Below are positions 40,185 through 49,723 of a stretch of 64,000 nucleotides of DNA, in pieces. The stretch comes from Methylophaga sp. OBS1 (GTDB lineage Bacteria; Pseudomonadota; Gammaproteobacteria; Nitrosococcales; Methylophagaceae), in contig NZ_JAPDMS010000001.1 in NCBI RefSeq assembly GCF_026319365.1, positions 1,304,456 through 1,368,455 on the forward strand, written 5' to 3'. Made by a program: the position numbers and the translations under genes. Below the pieces are notes generated by a model. That model ran no database searches. It saw only the letters and a list, made by a program, of their open reading frames with translations, and was not told the origin of the DNA. How positions within the stretch are numbered: the stretch's first letter is position 1; every line of letters starts with the position of its first letter.

Positions 40185-40751
40185 TTAGATTTTGCCGACC
40201 AGGTCCAGTGATGGAGCCAGTGTTTCTTCACCTGGCTGCCATGAAGCAGGGCAAACTTCGCCTTCGTGAGTCGCGACGTATTGTGCAGCCTGTACTTTAC
40301 GTACCAGATCTTTTGCACTACGGCCGATGCCCAGATCGTTGATTTCAGCCGCTTTGATAACGCCGTCTGGATCCATGATGAAGGTACCGCGCAGCGCGAC
40401 ACCGTCTTCTTCGATCATGACGTCGAAGTTACGGCTGATGCGGCCAGTTGGGTCACCAATCATTGGGAACTTGATTTTCTTAATGGTTTCAGACGCATCG
40501 TGCCATGCTTTGTGAACGAAGTGAGTGTCAGTAGAGACTGAGTAAACTTCAACGCCCATTTCTTTCAGTTGTTCGTAGTGGTCAGCCACGTCGCCCAGTT
40601 CAGTCGGGCAGACAAAAGTAAAGTCAGCTGGGTAGAAAACAAATACAGCCCATTTACCTTTGACGTCGTCACTTGTGACATCGACGAACTCGCCGTTGTG
40701 ATAGGCAGTCGCTTTAAAAGGTTTAATTTCTGTATTAATCAGTGATGACAT
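40185..40751 (-). CDS. ahpC: AhpC, alkyl hydroperoxide peroxidase
   Basis: Two-cysteine peroxiredoxin that reduces peroxides. The peroxidatic cysteine is in [12 protein letters not shown] (about residue 47) and the resolving cysteine in GEVCPASW (about 166). With the ATG at 40751, preceded by AGGAG, the protein is 188 residues, as in other bacteria. Paired with ahpF. Confidence 0.97.
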   Translation of the reverse strand: MSSLINTEIKPFKATAYHNGEFVDVTSDDVKGKWAVFVFYPADFTFVCPTELGDVADHYEQLKEMGVEVYSVSTDTHFVHKAWHDASETIKKIKFPMIGDPTGRISRNFDVMIEEDGVALRGTFIMDPDGVIKAAEINDLGIGRSAKDLVRKVQAAQYVATHEGEVCPASWQPGEETLAPSLDLVGKI

Positions 40752-40794
40752 TATTAGCTCCTTTAATTGGGTTATGTCGTAAATGACAGTTGGC

Positions 40795-40824
40795 ATTGTA
40801 GTCGAGCCTAATGGATAGGTACAA
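40795..40824 (-). promoter_or_regulatory. Likely ahpC promoter
   Basis: On the minus strand, TTGTAC (40824-40819), 18 bases and TACAAT (40800-40795), about 44 bases before the ahpC ATG. I could not see a convincing OxyR site upstream. Confidence 0.5.
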
Positions 40825-40942
40825 CGACTTAATTCAATTAATATGATTGGTAAAAACGATTAAGAATTCAGGCAGACTGAATCGTCAAGAAATACTGCCT
40901 TTCCGTGGCTGTTGTCAGGGCTTTTTTGCAGAGGCTGAAACA

Positions 40943-40976
40943 AAAAAGGCCCTTGAATTCCTCCAAGAGCCTTTTT
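40943..40976 (-). terminator. Terminator downstream of pqqA
   Basis: On the minus strand AAAAAGGCTCTTG pairs with CAAGGGCCTTTTT (one mismatched or wobble pair) around an eight-base loop, with a T-rich end. It lies 18 bases after the pqqA stop. The A and T runs on both sides could let it act in both directions. It separates pqqA from ahpC. Confidence 0.82.
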
Positions 40977-40993
40977 GATGAAATCACACTGTA

Positions 40994-41065
40994 TTAGCGA
41001 TTGCAAATGTACATAGTGACTTCGAAGCCGAAACGCATGTCTGAATATTCTGGTTTAGTCCACAT
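40994..41065 (-). CDS. pqqA: PqqA, precursor peptide of pyrroloquinoline quinone
   Basis: A 23-residue gene product, [20 protein letters not shown] then CNR. It has the family's W-TKP start and the EVTMY core, whose Glu and Tyr are joined by PqqE and become the PQQ ring system. GAGGA stands eight bases before the ATG and a strong terminator follows. No pqqB, C, D or E lies nearby; the gene stands alone between bioA (118 bases upstream) and ahpC. PQQ is the cofactor of methanol dehydrogenase, matching the nearby mxa cluster. Confidence 0.93.
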   Translation of the reverse strand: MWTKPEYSDMRFGFEVTMYICNR

Positions 41066-41184
41066 GATGCAGTCCTCGTATTGTTTGTCGAGTTACCAGC
41101 AATCTGATAACTATGAAGCAGTTTACCTTTCCATAGCAATCCGAACATCAGCGCTTTCCGCTATTACGGTCAGGATTTTTCCTA

Positions 41185-42492
41185 TCACTCAATCGCCTGG
41201 CGCTGGACTATCTCATCCAGCATCCTGCCGATGGCACCAGTCAGTAAACTTAAATCAGCCGCATCGATGATATAAGGCGGCATGATGTAAATCATCGTTC
41301 TGAATGGTCGGATCCAGACGCCCTGGTCAACAATAAAGCCCGGTAACCAGTCCATACAATCATCCAACGGCCGGTTCAAATCCACAACACCGATGGCGCC
41401 TTTGACTCTGACCTCATTGACTATCTGGTGTGATTGATAGGGCATTAATTCATTCCGAAGCTGCATTTCGATGCGGGAGACATTACCCTGCCAGTCTGAT
41501 TCCATCAGCACATCAATGCTTTCGGCAGCCACGCGGCAAGCCAGGGGATTGCCCATGAAGGTCGGGCCATGCATCAGTACACCGCTGCCATCCGCGGAAA
41601 TGCCCTCTGCGACTTTTCGATTACACAGCGTGGCTGCCAGCGTCATATAACCACCGGTCAAGGCTTTCCCCAGACACAGAATATCCGGCACGATGCCGGC
41701 CTGTTCATAGGCAAACAACGATCCGGTACGACCAAAGCCGGTCGCGATTTCATCAAAGATCAGCAACACGCCGTATTCATCGCACAATGTCCGGACCTGC
41801 CTCAGGTATTCGGGGCAATACATCCTCATACCACCGGCACCCTGTACCAGCGGCTCCAGAATGACCGCTGCGAGCTCATGATGGTGTTCGCGGATTAAGC
41901 GTCTGAACTCGGCGATATGGCTGTCATCCCAGTCCTCATCTCGCTGGCAGGAAGGGGCCGGTGCGAAAATATGTTTTGGCAGGACCTGCTCGAACATCGA
42001 ATGCATGCCATTGACCGGGTCACACACCGACATCGCACCGAAAGTATCGCCGTGGTAACCGTTGCGGACTGACATCAGACGCTGTTTGCGTGGCTGACCC
42101 TGGGCAAACCAGTGCTGAATGGACATTTTTATTGCAACTTCCACCGAGACCGAACCGGAATCAGCCAGAAACACGTACTGCAGACTGTCATCGGTGATGT
42201 CGATAAGTTTACGGGCGAGATTCACTGCCGGTTCATGAGTCAGACCGCCGAACATCACATGCGACATCTTATCCAGTTGCGATTTTGCAGCCTCATTCAA
42301 ACGTGGATGATTATAACCATGAATGGCTGACCACCATGAGGACATACCATCAACCACATGACGACCATCGCTGAGTCTCAATCTGACCCCGTCGGCAGAC
42401 TGCACTTCATGTAATAGCGGGGGATTGGCCACGCTGGTATAGGGATGCCAGATATGAGCGGCATCAAACTCGAGATTCGCTGTTTTTTCCAT
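41185..42492 (-). CDS. bioA: BioA, DAPA aminotransferase
   Basis: PLP-dependent enzyme converting KAPA to 7,8-diaminopelargonate with SAM as amino donor, in biotin synthesis. The 435 residues include DAAHIWHPYTSV, GYHGDTFGAMSVCDP, LIFDEIATGFGRTG and the PLP lysine in CLGKALTGGYMTLAAT. I chose ATG 42492 to match the family N-terminus; an upstream TTG adds 12 atypical residues and the Shine-Dalgarno for either is weak. No other bio gene is adjacent. Confidence 0.94.
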   Translation of the reverse strand: MEKTANLEFDAAHIWHPYTSVANPPLLHEVQSADGVRLRLSDGRHVVDGMSSWWSAIHGYNHPRLNEAAKSQLDKMSHVMFGGLTHEPAVNLARKLIDITDDSLQYVFLADSGSVSVEVAIKMSIQHWFAQGQPRKQRLMSVRNGYHGDTFGAMSVCDPVNGMHSMFEQVLPKHIFAPAPSCQRDEDWDDSHIAEFRRLIREHHHELAAVILEPLVQGAGGMRMYCPEYLRQVRTLCDEYGVLLIFDEIATGFGRTGSLFAYEQAGIVPDILCLGKALTGGYMTLAATLCNRKVAEGISADGSGVLMHGPTFMGNPLACRVAAESIDVLMESDWQGNVSRIEMQLRNELMPYQSHQIVNEVRVKGAIGVVDLNRPLDDCMDWLPGFIVDQGVWIRPFRTMIYIMPPYIIDAADLSLLTGAIGRMLDEIVQRQAIE

Positions 42493-42600
42493 CCGCAGAT
42501 CATAGCAGTAGTCACAAGCCGGCCCCAATTTTTACAAACTTGGCTTATCGCTTCAGCCTGCTATAAGCTAGAGTCAGGATAGCAATCTAAGGCATCTCTC

Positions 42601-44028
42601 ATGGGCCAGGAAATTGCCGGCGTCAGCTTCACTGCGAAGGATTTCGAGCGCTTCAGCGAGCATCTCCGTGACGAGACCTTACGTTTGCAGCATTTAATCA
42701 GCGATGCTCTGCAGCTCCACGAAACCCGCTATGCCGGCATCGAACTGGAGGCCTGGCTGGTTGATAAAACCATGCGGCCTGCCCCGATCAATGACGCCTT
42801 TCTCAAACTGCTCAATGACCCACTTGCCAACGCTGAACTCGCTAAGTTCAATATTGAGTTCAATACCGAGCCGGTCCCCCTGACCGGTGATACCCTGAGC
42901 CAGTTGCATCGTCAACTGCAAAACGCCTGGTCCAATGCCAGCCAGCAGGCGCAGCGGCTGGACAGTGAATTAATGATGACAGGTATTCTGCCGACGCTGC
43001 TGCAGGATGATCTGAATGTCTTCAATATGTCGGATATGAACCGATATCGTGCTCTTAATGAGCAGATTCTGGCTGCCCGCGGCAAACCGGTAAAGCTGGA
43101 TATCAGTGGTGAGGAGCATCTCAAACTTACCCATCACGATGTCATGTTGGAATCGGCAGCGACTTCTCTGCAGTTACATACCCAGGTGCCGGTCAACATT
43201 GCGCACCATTTTTATAATGCCTCCCTGATAGCCTCGGCACCGATGGTAGCGGTTTGTGCCAACTCTCCTTTCCTGTTTGGGCACAGCCTGTGGCAGGAAA
43301 CCCGCATCCCGCTGTTTGAACAGGCCATTGAAGCCGGTGGTTTCGCCGGTGCGGCACATGGACCGGTGAAACGGGTCAGTTTCGGCAGTGATTATGCCCG
43401 TCACTCTATCTTCGAATGTTTTGAAGAAAATCTCGAACATTACCCGGTGCTATTACCTGTCGATCTGGGCGAAGCCAGTGACCAGCTTGAACACCTGCGG
43501 CTGCATAACGGCACTATCTGGCGTTGGAACCGGCCATTAATCGGCTTTATCGGCGCCAAACCGCATATCCGTATCGAACACCGCACACCGGCAGCGGGCC
43601 CTACCATCACAGATATGCTGGCTAATGCCGCCTTTTATTACGGACTCACACATGCCTTATGTGACCGCATCATTGCTTACGGCACTGAGCTCGCCTTTGC
43701 CGATGCCCGGGATAATTTCTACAAAGCGGCCCGTTATGGCCTCGACACAGCGATAGTAGACCTTGATGGCTCACACCAGCCCTTAAAGCAGTTTATTCTG
43801 AACACCTGCCTGCCGTTGGCGGAACAAGGACTGGATAAGCTCGGTATCAAAAGCGGTGATCGTGATAAATACCTCAAAATCATTGCTGACAGAGTCGAAC
43901 GGCATCAAACTGGCAGTGACTGGCAACGGGCTTTTATTGCTAAATATGGTAAAGACTTCAGCAGAATGAGCCGGTATTACCTGCATCATCAGCAAGAGGG
44001 CGAGGTGGTAAGCCAATGGCCGATTTGA
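42601..44028 (+). CDS. GCS2-type glutamate-cysteine ligase family protein
   Basis: A 475-residue carboxylate-amine ligase-like protein. Features include GIELEAWLVDKTMRPAPIND near residue 46 (the acidic metal-binding start of this fold), FNIEFNTEP, and HIRIEHRTPAAGPTITDMLA near 325. It belongs to the broad GCS2/YbdK group; whether it makes gamma-glutamylcysteine or another amide is unknown. It overlaps the next gene by 13 bases, an AstE-like deacylase, suggesting a two-enzyme module. It is divergent from bioA. Confidence 0.78.
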   Translation: MGQEIAGVSFTAKDFERFSEHLRDETLRLQHLISDALQLHETRYAGIELEAWLVDKTMRPAPINDAFLKLLNDPLANAELAKFNIEFNTEPVPLTGDTLSQLHRQLQNAWSNASQQAQRLDSELMMTGILPTLLQDDLNVFNMSDMNRYRALNEQILAARGKPVKLDISGEEHLKLTHHDVMLESAATSLQLHTQVPVNIAHHFYNASLIASAPMVAVCANSPFLFGHSLWQETRIPLFEQAIEAGGFAGAAHGPVKRVSFGSDYARHSIFECFEENLEHYPVLLPVDLGEASDQLEHLRLHNGTIWRWNRPLIGFIGAKPHIRIEHRTPAAGPTITDMLANAAFYYGLTHALCDRIIAYGTELAFADARDNFYKAARYGLDTAIVDLDGSHQPLKQFILNTCLPLAEQGLDKLGIKSGDRDKYLKIIADRVERHQTGSDWQRAFIAKYGKDFSRMSRYYLHHQQEGEVVSQWPI

Positions 44029-45041
44029 AACAAGACATACTGCAGCAACTCGACTCTATCCCTGACGGTCTGCTGGAAAGCAGTGCCCGTGATTTACATA
44101 AGGTGCTAAGCCGCCCCACCCTGCTGCACCTTAAGGGTAAGCAAAATAACACCCTGTTTCTGTCGGTCATGCTGCATGGCAATGAAACGACCGGTCTGCT
44201 CGCCGTGCAGCAACTACTGAAGAAATATCAGTCACGCATGCTGCCGCGTAATTTGTCTATCTTTTTCGGTAATGTCGAGGCAGCACGTGACGGCCTGCGC
44301 CGTCTTGATGACCAGGCTGACTTCAACCGTATCTGGCCCGGCACCGAGTATTCCCTCTGCCCGGAAACAGATATGGCTCAGACTATTGTTAACACCATGG
44401 CGAACCGCAATCTGTTTGCAAGTATCGACATCCATAACAATACCGGTCTCAACCCACACTATGCCTGCATCAATAAACTGGAGCCTGCCTATCAGCAACT
44501 GGCGACTCTGTTCGCCCGCTTCGTGGTTTACTTCACCCGCCCTAAAGGCGTGCAGTCGATGGCTTTTGCCCAGCTGTGTCCGGCCGTAACACTGGAATGT
44601 GGACGGCCTGATCAGACTTATGGTGTCAAACACGCCTACGACTTCATCGACAGTTGTCTGAACCTGAGAGAGTTGCCAAATCATCCGGTTCATCCTCAGG
44701 ATATTGACCTGTTTCATACCGTGGCTCAGGTCAAAGTGCGGCCAGATGTGGATTTTAGTTTTGATAACAGTGAAGTCGACCTTCAGCTGGACCGGGATCT
44801 GGAGAAAATGAATTTCTTTGAAGTCCCTGCCGGCACGGCGCTGGGGCGGGTCAACGCGAATGGATTCTTACCTGTTGAGGCCAGGGATGAAAATGGTGAG
44901 GATGTCAGCAGCCGCTTTTTTGAAATACATCATGATGAATTGATGTTTAAACGGCCGACCATGCCATCCATGATGACGCTCAATGAGCATGTCATCAAAC
45001 AGGACTGTTTGTGTTACCTGATGGAACGATTGCAGGGCTGA
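44016..45041 (+). CDS. Succinylglutamate desuccinylase/aspartoacylase family hydrolase
   Basis: A 341-residue M14-like zinc hydrolase. The zinc site is in LSVMLHGNETTGLLA (His and Glu near residue 54) and SIDIHNNTGLNPHY (His near 140), with the catalytic Glu in PAVTLECGRPDQ. Arginine catabolism genes that would mark it as AstE are absent. Overlap with the preceding ligase gene suggests a linked substrate, perhaps making then hydrolysing an amide bond. The substrate is not known. Confidence 0.78.
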   Translation: MADLKQDILQQLDSIPDGLLESSARDLHKVLSRPTLLHLKGKQNNTLFLSVMLHGNETTGLLAVQQLLKKYQSRMLPRNLSIFFGNVEAARDGLRRLDDQADFNRIWPGTEYSLCPETDMAQTIVNTMANRNLFASIDIHNNTGLNPHYACINKLEPAYQQLATLFARFVVYFTRPKGVQSMAFAQLCPAVTLECGRPDQTYGVKHAYDFIDSCLNLRELPNHPVHPQDIDLFHTVAQVKVRPDVDFSFDNSEVDLQLDRDLEKMNFFEVPAGTALGRVNANGFLPVEARDENGEDVSSRFFEIHHDELMFKRPTMPSMMTLNEHVIKQDCLCYLMERLQG

Positions 45042-45056
45042 ACGCCCTGCAATCAA

Positions 45057-45383
45057 TTATTTGGTCACGCTGAAGCTCTCACCGCAACCGCATTCGGAAG
45101 TGACATTGGGGTTGATGAATTTAAAGCTTTGATTAAGCCCTTCGCGGACAAAGTCCAGCTCCATGCCTTCCAGCATGGGCATAGCGTCTTCATTGACCAC
45201 AACTTTGACATCGCCCTGTTCAATGACAACATCATCGCTGGCGACTTCATCAGCATAATCCAAGGCATAGCTGTAGCCCGAACAACCGCTTTTGACCACA
45301 CCGACCCGCAGGCCGACGCCGCCTTCACGTTTGCTCATCATATCGCGGACTCGTTTAATGGCTGACTCAGTTAAGGTAATCAT
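45057..45383 (-). CDS. A-type Fe-S carrier (IscA/ErpA/HesB family)
   Basis: A 108-residue carrier that passes Fe-S clusters to apoproteins. The three conserved cysteines are in VKSGCSGYSYAL (about residue 34) and SECGCGESF (about 98 and 100). It lies three bases after the cysteine desulfurase gene. I cannot separate IscA from ErpA by eye; gene context favours IscA. Confidence 0.9.
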   Translation of the reverse strand: MITLTESAIKRVRDMMSKREGGVGLRVGVVKSGCSGYSYALDYADEVASDDVVIEQGDVKVVVNEDAMPMLEGMELDFVREGLNQSFKFINPNVTSECGCGESFSVTK

Positions 45384-45386
45384 AAT

Positions 45387-46529
45387 TCACCTGTTTAATA
45401 AATGACTGAAGCGATTTGCTTCTTTTTCCAGCACTTTGGCCAGTTGTTCTATTTCTTCGACAGTATTTTCTGTCGAAACACTCACCCGAACTGCACCCAG
45501 TGCAATTGGATCCGGTATGCCCATCGCGGTCAGCACATGACTTGGTGTTTGTCTGCCTGTACCACAAGCAGAGCCACTGGAGACAGCAAATCCCTGCTTA
45601 TCCAGGGCCATCAGCATCGTATCTGAATCAAAGCCCTGCAGTGCAAAAAAGCAGGTATTAGGCAGCCTTTCGGCTTCACTGGCAAAAATGGTGACGCCCG
45701 GGATTTGTTTCAAGTGTTTCTCAAGCAGTTCCCGCAACTCAATGCAATGCTGCTGGTAATGAGAAAGCTGTGCTTGCACATAATCGGCAGCAGCACCGAA
45801 ACCGACAATGGCAGCTACATTCTCAGTGCCACTGCGTTTATCCTCTTCCTGACCACCGCCTAAAATGTAGCCGGGCCAGTCGAGTTCAGCCGAGACGATT
45901 AACGCACCGATGCCTTTAGGTCCACCAAATTTATGCGCCGACAGCGTCAGCAGATCGACGCCGGCAGCTTTCATATCAACCGGCAGTTTACCCGCAGCCT
46001 GAACCGCATCGGTCAGTAATGGCACGCCCCTGTCATGACAGACGGCTGCTAGGGCGGGTATATCCTGAATCATGCCGGTTTCATTATTGGCCCACATGAC
46101 AGAGACCAGACGGGTGTCTTCATCAATCATCCCGGCCAGTGTGGTCGGGTTGACACGGCCCTGTTCATCGACCGGAATCAGTTCCAGTTCAAAGCCATGA
46201 CGTTGCAGCCGACGAGCGGGTTCCAGCATGGCAGGATGCTCAATGGCGCTGACCAGAATTTTGCCATTGTCAAAGCGCTCTGCCACACCGGCAATGGCCT
46301 GATTGTTGGCTTCAGTACCTCCACTGGTGAAAATCACCTGCGAGGGTTGGGCGTTAACCAGGCTTGCAACCTGCTGGCGGGCTTTATCAATGGCGGCCTG
46401 GGCATAACGGCCAAAGCGGTGACTGCTGGACGGGTTGCCCTGCTGTTGCTGCAGATAAGGCAGCATAGCATCGAGCACGCCCGGCGCCAGCCCTGCCCCG
46501 GCATTATTGTCGAGATAGGTAAATGACAT
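45387..46529 (-). CDS. Cysteine desulfurase (NifS/IscS family)
   Basis: PLP enzyme that mobilises sulfur from cysteine for Fe-S clusters. With the ATG at 46529 the protein has 380 residues, including SGGTEANNQAI, the PLP lysine in TLSAHKFGGPKGIGAL and the persulfide cysteine in SSGSACGTGRQTPSHVL near residue 325. It is shorter and more NifS-like than E. coli IscS. An upstream in-frame start at 46649 would overlap iscR and is unlikely. No iscU, hscB, hscA or fdx follows. Confidence 0.92.
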   Translation of the reverse strand: MSFTYLDNNAGAGLAPGVLDAMLPYLQQQQGNPSSSHRFGRYAQAAIDKARQQVASLVNAQPSQVIFTSGGTEANNQAIAGVAERFDNGKILVSAIEHPAMLEPARRLQRHGFELELIPVDEQGRVNPTTLAGMIDEDTRLVSVMWANNETGMIQDIPALAAVCHDRGVPLLTDAVQAAGKLPVDMKAAGVDLLTLSAHKFGGPKGIGALIVSAELDWPGYILGGGQEEDKRSGTENVAAIVGFGAAADYVQAQLSHYQQHCIELRELLEKHLKQIPGVTIFASEAERLPNTCFFALQGFDSDTMLMALDKQGFAVSSGSACGTGRQTPSHVLTAMGIPDPIALGAVRVSVSTENTVEEIEQLAKVLEKEANRFSHLLNR

Positions 46530-46542
46530 CGTTGAGACCTGC

Positions 46543-46989
46543 TTAGACGACGTCGAATTGAATGACTTTTTCGCCGCTGCGTTTCTTTTCGTAGTTACTG
46601 ACAACCTGGGCCAAGGTGATACCGTCGAGGTAGACCCGAATCTGGTCACTCAGACTTTGCCACAGCTCATGGCTCAGACACTGTTCTTCACCGTGGCAAT
46701 TCTGACGACCTTCACATTGGGTAGTATCGACTTTTTCATCGACCGCTGAAATGACATCAAGCACGGTAATGTTATCCGCCGCCCGGCTGAGACGGTAACC
46801 ACCGCCCGGCCCACGCGAACTGCTGACCAGGCCCTGTTTTCGCAGCCGCGCGAATAATTGCTCAAGGTAGGACAGAGAAATGCCCTGACGCTCGGAAATA
46901 TCTGCCAGGGTAATCGCACCCACGCCATAGTTGAGGCTAAGGTCCAGCATGGCAGTGACTGCATAGCGCCCTTTGGTGGTCAAACGCAT
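46543..46989 (-). CDS. iscR: IscR, Fe-S-sensing Rrf2 regulator
   Basis: A 148-residue Rrf2 transcription factor. The winged helix starts [20 protein letters not shown], and the [2Fe-2S] ligands fit IscR exactly: CX5CX5CX2H in [17 protein letters not shown]. It heads the iscR-desulfurase-carrier unit and has an IscR-type operator 37 bases upstream of its ATG, so it is probably autorepressed when holding a cluster. Confidence 0.95.
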   Translation of the reverse strand: MRLTTKGRYAVTAMLDLSLNYGVGAITLADISERQGISLSYLEQLFARLRKQGLVSSSRGPGGGYRLSRAADNITVLDVISAVDEKVDTTQCEGRQNCHGEEQCLSHELWQSLSDQIRVYLDGITLAQVVSNYEKKRSGEKVIQFDVV

Positions 46990-47026
46990 GTTTCAATCCA
47001 GATAAAAATCAATCTATTAAGTGTAC

Positions 47027-47051
47027 ATGCCTGACTGTTTTAGTCAACTTT
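47027..47051 (-). promoter_or_regulatory. Type 1 IscR operator upstream of iscR
   Basis: The minus-strand sequence has the core GACTAAAACAGTC flanked by AAAGTT and AGGCAT. It matches 23 of 25 positions of the E. coli type 1 IscR consensus as I know it. A TTGACT within it could serve as the -35 box. The site overlaps the last codons of cysE. Confidence 0.78.
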
Positions 47052-47837
47052 TGAATCGTCATTCTCTTTGGAGATATCGCAGTTGTCCAGCTCAGGCATA
47101 TCGACGTCTTCCGGCAATTCGCCGCCCAGGCGATGGATGGTTTCACGTAGTGATTCGACACGCTTATCCATGGCCTGTATATGTTCAATCAGACCATGAA
47201 TCGCGGTCGCGACCGGGTCCTGACTTTTGCTGGAGGTGCCATAAGCATCAAAGCCGACAGACTGAGCCAGTTTTTGCTGTTGTCTCTCATCTTCTGTCAT
47301 CTGAGATTTAGCTCTGACAATCCGGCCCGGCACGCCGACCACCGTCTCGCCCTCCGCCACATCTTTGACGACCACCGCGTTGGAACCAATACGTGCTCCA
47401 TCATGCAGTTTAATTGGCCCCAGCACCTTCGCTCCGGCACCGACGACCACATCGTTACCCAATGTCGGGTGACGCTTGCCCTCTTTCCAGGAGGTCCCGC
47501 CCAGGGTCACACCATGGTAAAGCGTGCAGTCATCACCAATTTCGGCCGTTTCGCCAATCACCACGCCCATACCATGGTCGATGAAAAAACGACGACCGAT
47601 TTTGGCACCGGGGTGGATCTCGATACCGGTAATCCAGCGGGCGATAGTGGAAATAAATTTGGCCAGCCATTTCCAGTTTTTGCGCCACAGGAAATGGTTG
47701 ATACGATGCAATTGCACCGCATGGACACCTGGATAAGTAGTGACAATCTCAAATACGTTACGCGCAGCCGGATCACGTTCAAAAACGCAGTTGATGTCTT
47801 CCTTGATACGTTGCCAGCGGCTAATTTCTTCACTCAT
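47040..47837 (-). CDS. cysE: CysE, serine O-acetyltransferase
   Basis: Catalyses the first step of cysteine synthesis. Of 265 residues, the N-terminal helical domain is at 1-135, then a left-handed beta-helix with hexapeptide repeats and the active site [20 protein letters not shown] plus [16 protein letters not shown] charged C-terminal tail follows. Upstream of iscR, it supplies the cysteine that the desulfurase consumes; cysE-iscR adjacency recurs in other bacteria. It overlaps trmJ by eight bases. Confidence 0.95.
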   Translation of the reverse strand: MSEEISRWQRIKEDINCVFERDPAARNVFEIVTTYPGVHAVQLHRINHFLWRKNWKWLAKFISTIARWITGIEIHPGAKIGRRFFIDHGMGVVIGETAEIGDDCTLYHGVTLGGTSWKEGKRHPTLGNDVVVGAGAKVLGPIKLHDGARIGSNAVVVKDVAEGETVVGVPGRIVRAKSQMTEDERQQQKLAQSVGFDAYGTSSKSQDPVATAIHGLIEHIQAMDKRVESLRETIHRLGGELPEDVDMPELDNCDISKENDDSKVD

Positions 47838-48567
47838 CTATTTTCCTCGCTTTAGTCTCAGCGGCGCGCAAAATCCCATGCATGATATGCAGTTCGTTAC
47901 GATCCAGATCGGCACGATTAAATAATCGGCGGATACGACGCATCAGATAACGCGGATTGTCCGGGTCCAGAAAGCCGATAGTCGACAGAGAACGCTCGAA
48001 ATGAGCGTATAAATGAGACAAATCGTCGGCAGTAATGGCTTCCCGCTCTTCTCCTATTCTGCCGAAATCAATCACAGGTTTAAAACTCATTCTTAATTCA
48101 TAGGCCACAACCTGGACCGCCGCAGCCAGATTCAGCGAACTGTAATCGGGGTTAGCCGGGATATTAACCAGATACTGGCAACGATCCAGTTCATCATTGG
48201 ACAGGCCCGAATGTTCACGGCCAAACACGATAGCAACCTGGGTATCATCATCAAACTTCTCCAGTTGCTCCACCGCCTGGCGTGGGTTCATCACCGGCAC
48301 ATGCAGGTGGCGCAGACGTGCACTCAAAGCAAAGGCATAGTGGCAACCGGATAAAGCCGATTCCAGGCTGTCATGCACCACGGCTTTGTGCAGTACATCA
48401 TCAGCGCCGGAAGCCCGTGCAGTCGCTTCTGCACTGGGATAAATCTTGGGTGAGACCAGATGCAGATTGCTGATCCCCATGGTTTTCATCGCCCGCGCGG
48501 CAGCACCGATATTGCCCGGGTGCGTTGTGCCAACCAGCACAAAGCGAATATTGTCCAGTGAGGTCAT
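47830..48567 (-). CDS. trmJ: TrmJ, tRNA Cm32/Um32 methyltransferase
   Basis: SpoU-family (SPOUT) 2'-O-methyltransferase of 245 residues. Motifs are [20 protein letters not shown] at the N-terminus, [19 protein letters not shown] in the middle and [20 protein letters not shown], the knot region. The C-terminal extension is typical of TrmJ. Its start overlaps queA by four bases. Confidence 0.94.
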   Translation of the reverse strand: MTSLDNIRFVLVGTTHPGNIGAAARAMKTMGISNLHLVSPKIYPSAEATARASGADDVLHKAVVHDSLESALSGCHYAFALSARLRHLHVPVMNPRQAVEQLEKFDDDTQVAIVFGREHSGLSNDELDRCQYLVNIPANPDYSSLNLAAAVQVVAYELRMSFKPVIDFGRIGEEREAITADDLSHLYAHFERSLSTIGFLDPDNPRYLMRRIRRLFNRADLDRNELHIMHGILRAAETKARKIDE

Positions 48568-49595
48568 CCTTTGTTCCTTGTAATAAACATGGCATCACCA
48601 TAGCTGAAGAAACGGTAACGCTTTTCGATCGCATGCTGGTAGGCATTAAGAATGTGCTCACGACCCGCGAAGGCAGATACCAGCATGAGCAGCGTCGACT
48701 CGGATAGGTGGAAATTGGTCACCATGGCGTCGACGCTGCTGAACTCATAACCAGGGTAAATAAAAATGTCTGTTTCACCTTCAAAAGGCGCGATTTCTCC
48801 ATTCTGAGAGGCACTCTCCAGCGCACGTACGCTGGTGGTGCCGACGGCAATCACGCGGCCGCCACGGGCTCGGGTTGCTTTGACCTGGTTGCAGACCTGC
48901 TCGCTGACCTCGATCACTTCGCTGTGCATCTGATGCGAGCGAATATCTTCAACCCGCACCGGCTGGAAAGTGCCGGCGCCAACATGCAGGGTCAAAGCCG
49001 CAGTCTCAATACCGGCCTGCTTGAGTCGTTCCAGCATCGCTTCATCAAAATGCAGACCGGCTGTGGGTGCGGCAACTGCGCCGGTGTTCTGAGCATAAAC
49101 TGTCTGATAGCGCTCCAGATCCGCTCTATCGACTTCGCGCTCAATATAAGGGGGCAGAGGTAACCGGCCAATCGCCTCAAGCGTCTCAACAACCGACTGG
49201 CTGTCGATAAAGCGAAGTTCAAACAGCGCATCATGTCTACCGAGGACTTCGACCTCCAGTTGCCCCTCCAGCAGTAGTTTACGGCCGGTAGTTGGCGATT
49301 TACTGCTGCGCACATGGGCCAGCACCCGTTCGTTGTCCAGCACGCGCTCCACCAGCACCTCGACTTTGCCGCCACTGTCTTTTTGGCCTAACAGGCGAGC
49401 TGGCATCACGCGGGTATTGTTGAATACCAGCAAGTCATCGGGGTTCAGCAAACGCAGTAAATCAGTAAATTGCAGATCCTGCAGCGTTCCGTCAGACCCA
49501 TTCAAGGCCAGCAAACGGCTGGCGCTGCGCTGTTCTGAGGGGTATTGGGCTATCAGTTCTTCTGGCAGGTCAAATCGGAAGTCACTCGTTTTCAT
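48564..49595 (-). CDS. queA: QueA, SAM:tRNA ribosyltransferase-isomerase
   Basis: Builds epoxyqueuosine on the tRNA wobble base. With the ATG at 49595 ([19 protein letters not shown]) the protein has 343 residues, with [13 protein letters not shown], the central [17 protein letters not shown] and [19 protein letters not shown] near the C-terminus. Upstream in-frame starts add residues outside the family. No tgt or yajC follows as in E. coli; trmJ does instead. Confidence 0.96.
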   Translation of the reverse strand: MKTSDFRFDLPEELIAQYPSEQRSASRLLALNGSDGTLQDLQFTDLLRLLNPDDLLVFNNTRVMPARLLGQKDSGGKVEVLVERVLDNERVLAHVRSSKSPTTGRKLLLEGQLEVEVLGRHDALFELRFIDSQSVVETLEAIGRLPLPPYIEREVDRADLERYQTVYAQNTGAVAAPTAGLHFDEAMLERLKQAGIETAALTLHVGAGTFQPVRVEDIRSHQMHSEVIEVSEQVCNQVKATRARGGRVIAVGTTSVRALESASQNGEIAPFEGETDIFIYPGYEFSSVDAMVTNFHLSESTLLMLVSAFAGREHILNAYQHAIEKRYRFFSYGDAMFITRNKG

Positions 49596-49723
49596 GGACG
49601 CGATCATAGCAGAATGCACAGCCTGACTTGCCATCAAAATCAAGCTGTGACTGAAAATGCCGGCTGAATAGTTGCCGTCAGAAGCGTGTCAGCAGGATGT
49701 AAGTTTGAAGCAATGCTGAAGAG

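Noticed and set aside
40800..40940. An OxyR site upstream of ahpC
   Set aside because: The four ATAG/CTAT-spaced elements expected of OxyR are not recognisable.
45387..46649. Longer desulfurase start at 46649
   Set aside because: It adds 40 low-complexity residues that overlap iscR; the ATG at 46529 gives the family N-terminus.
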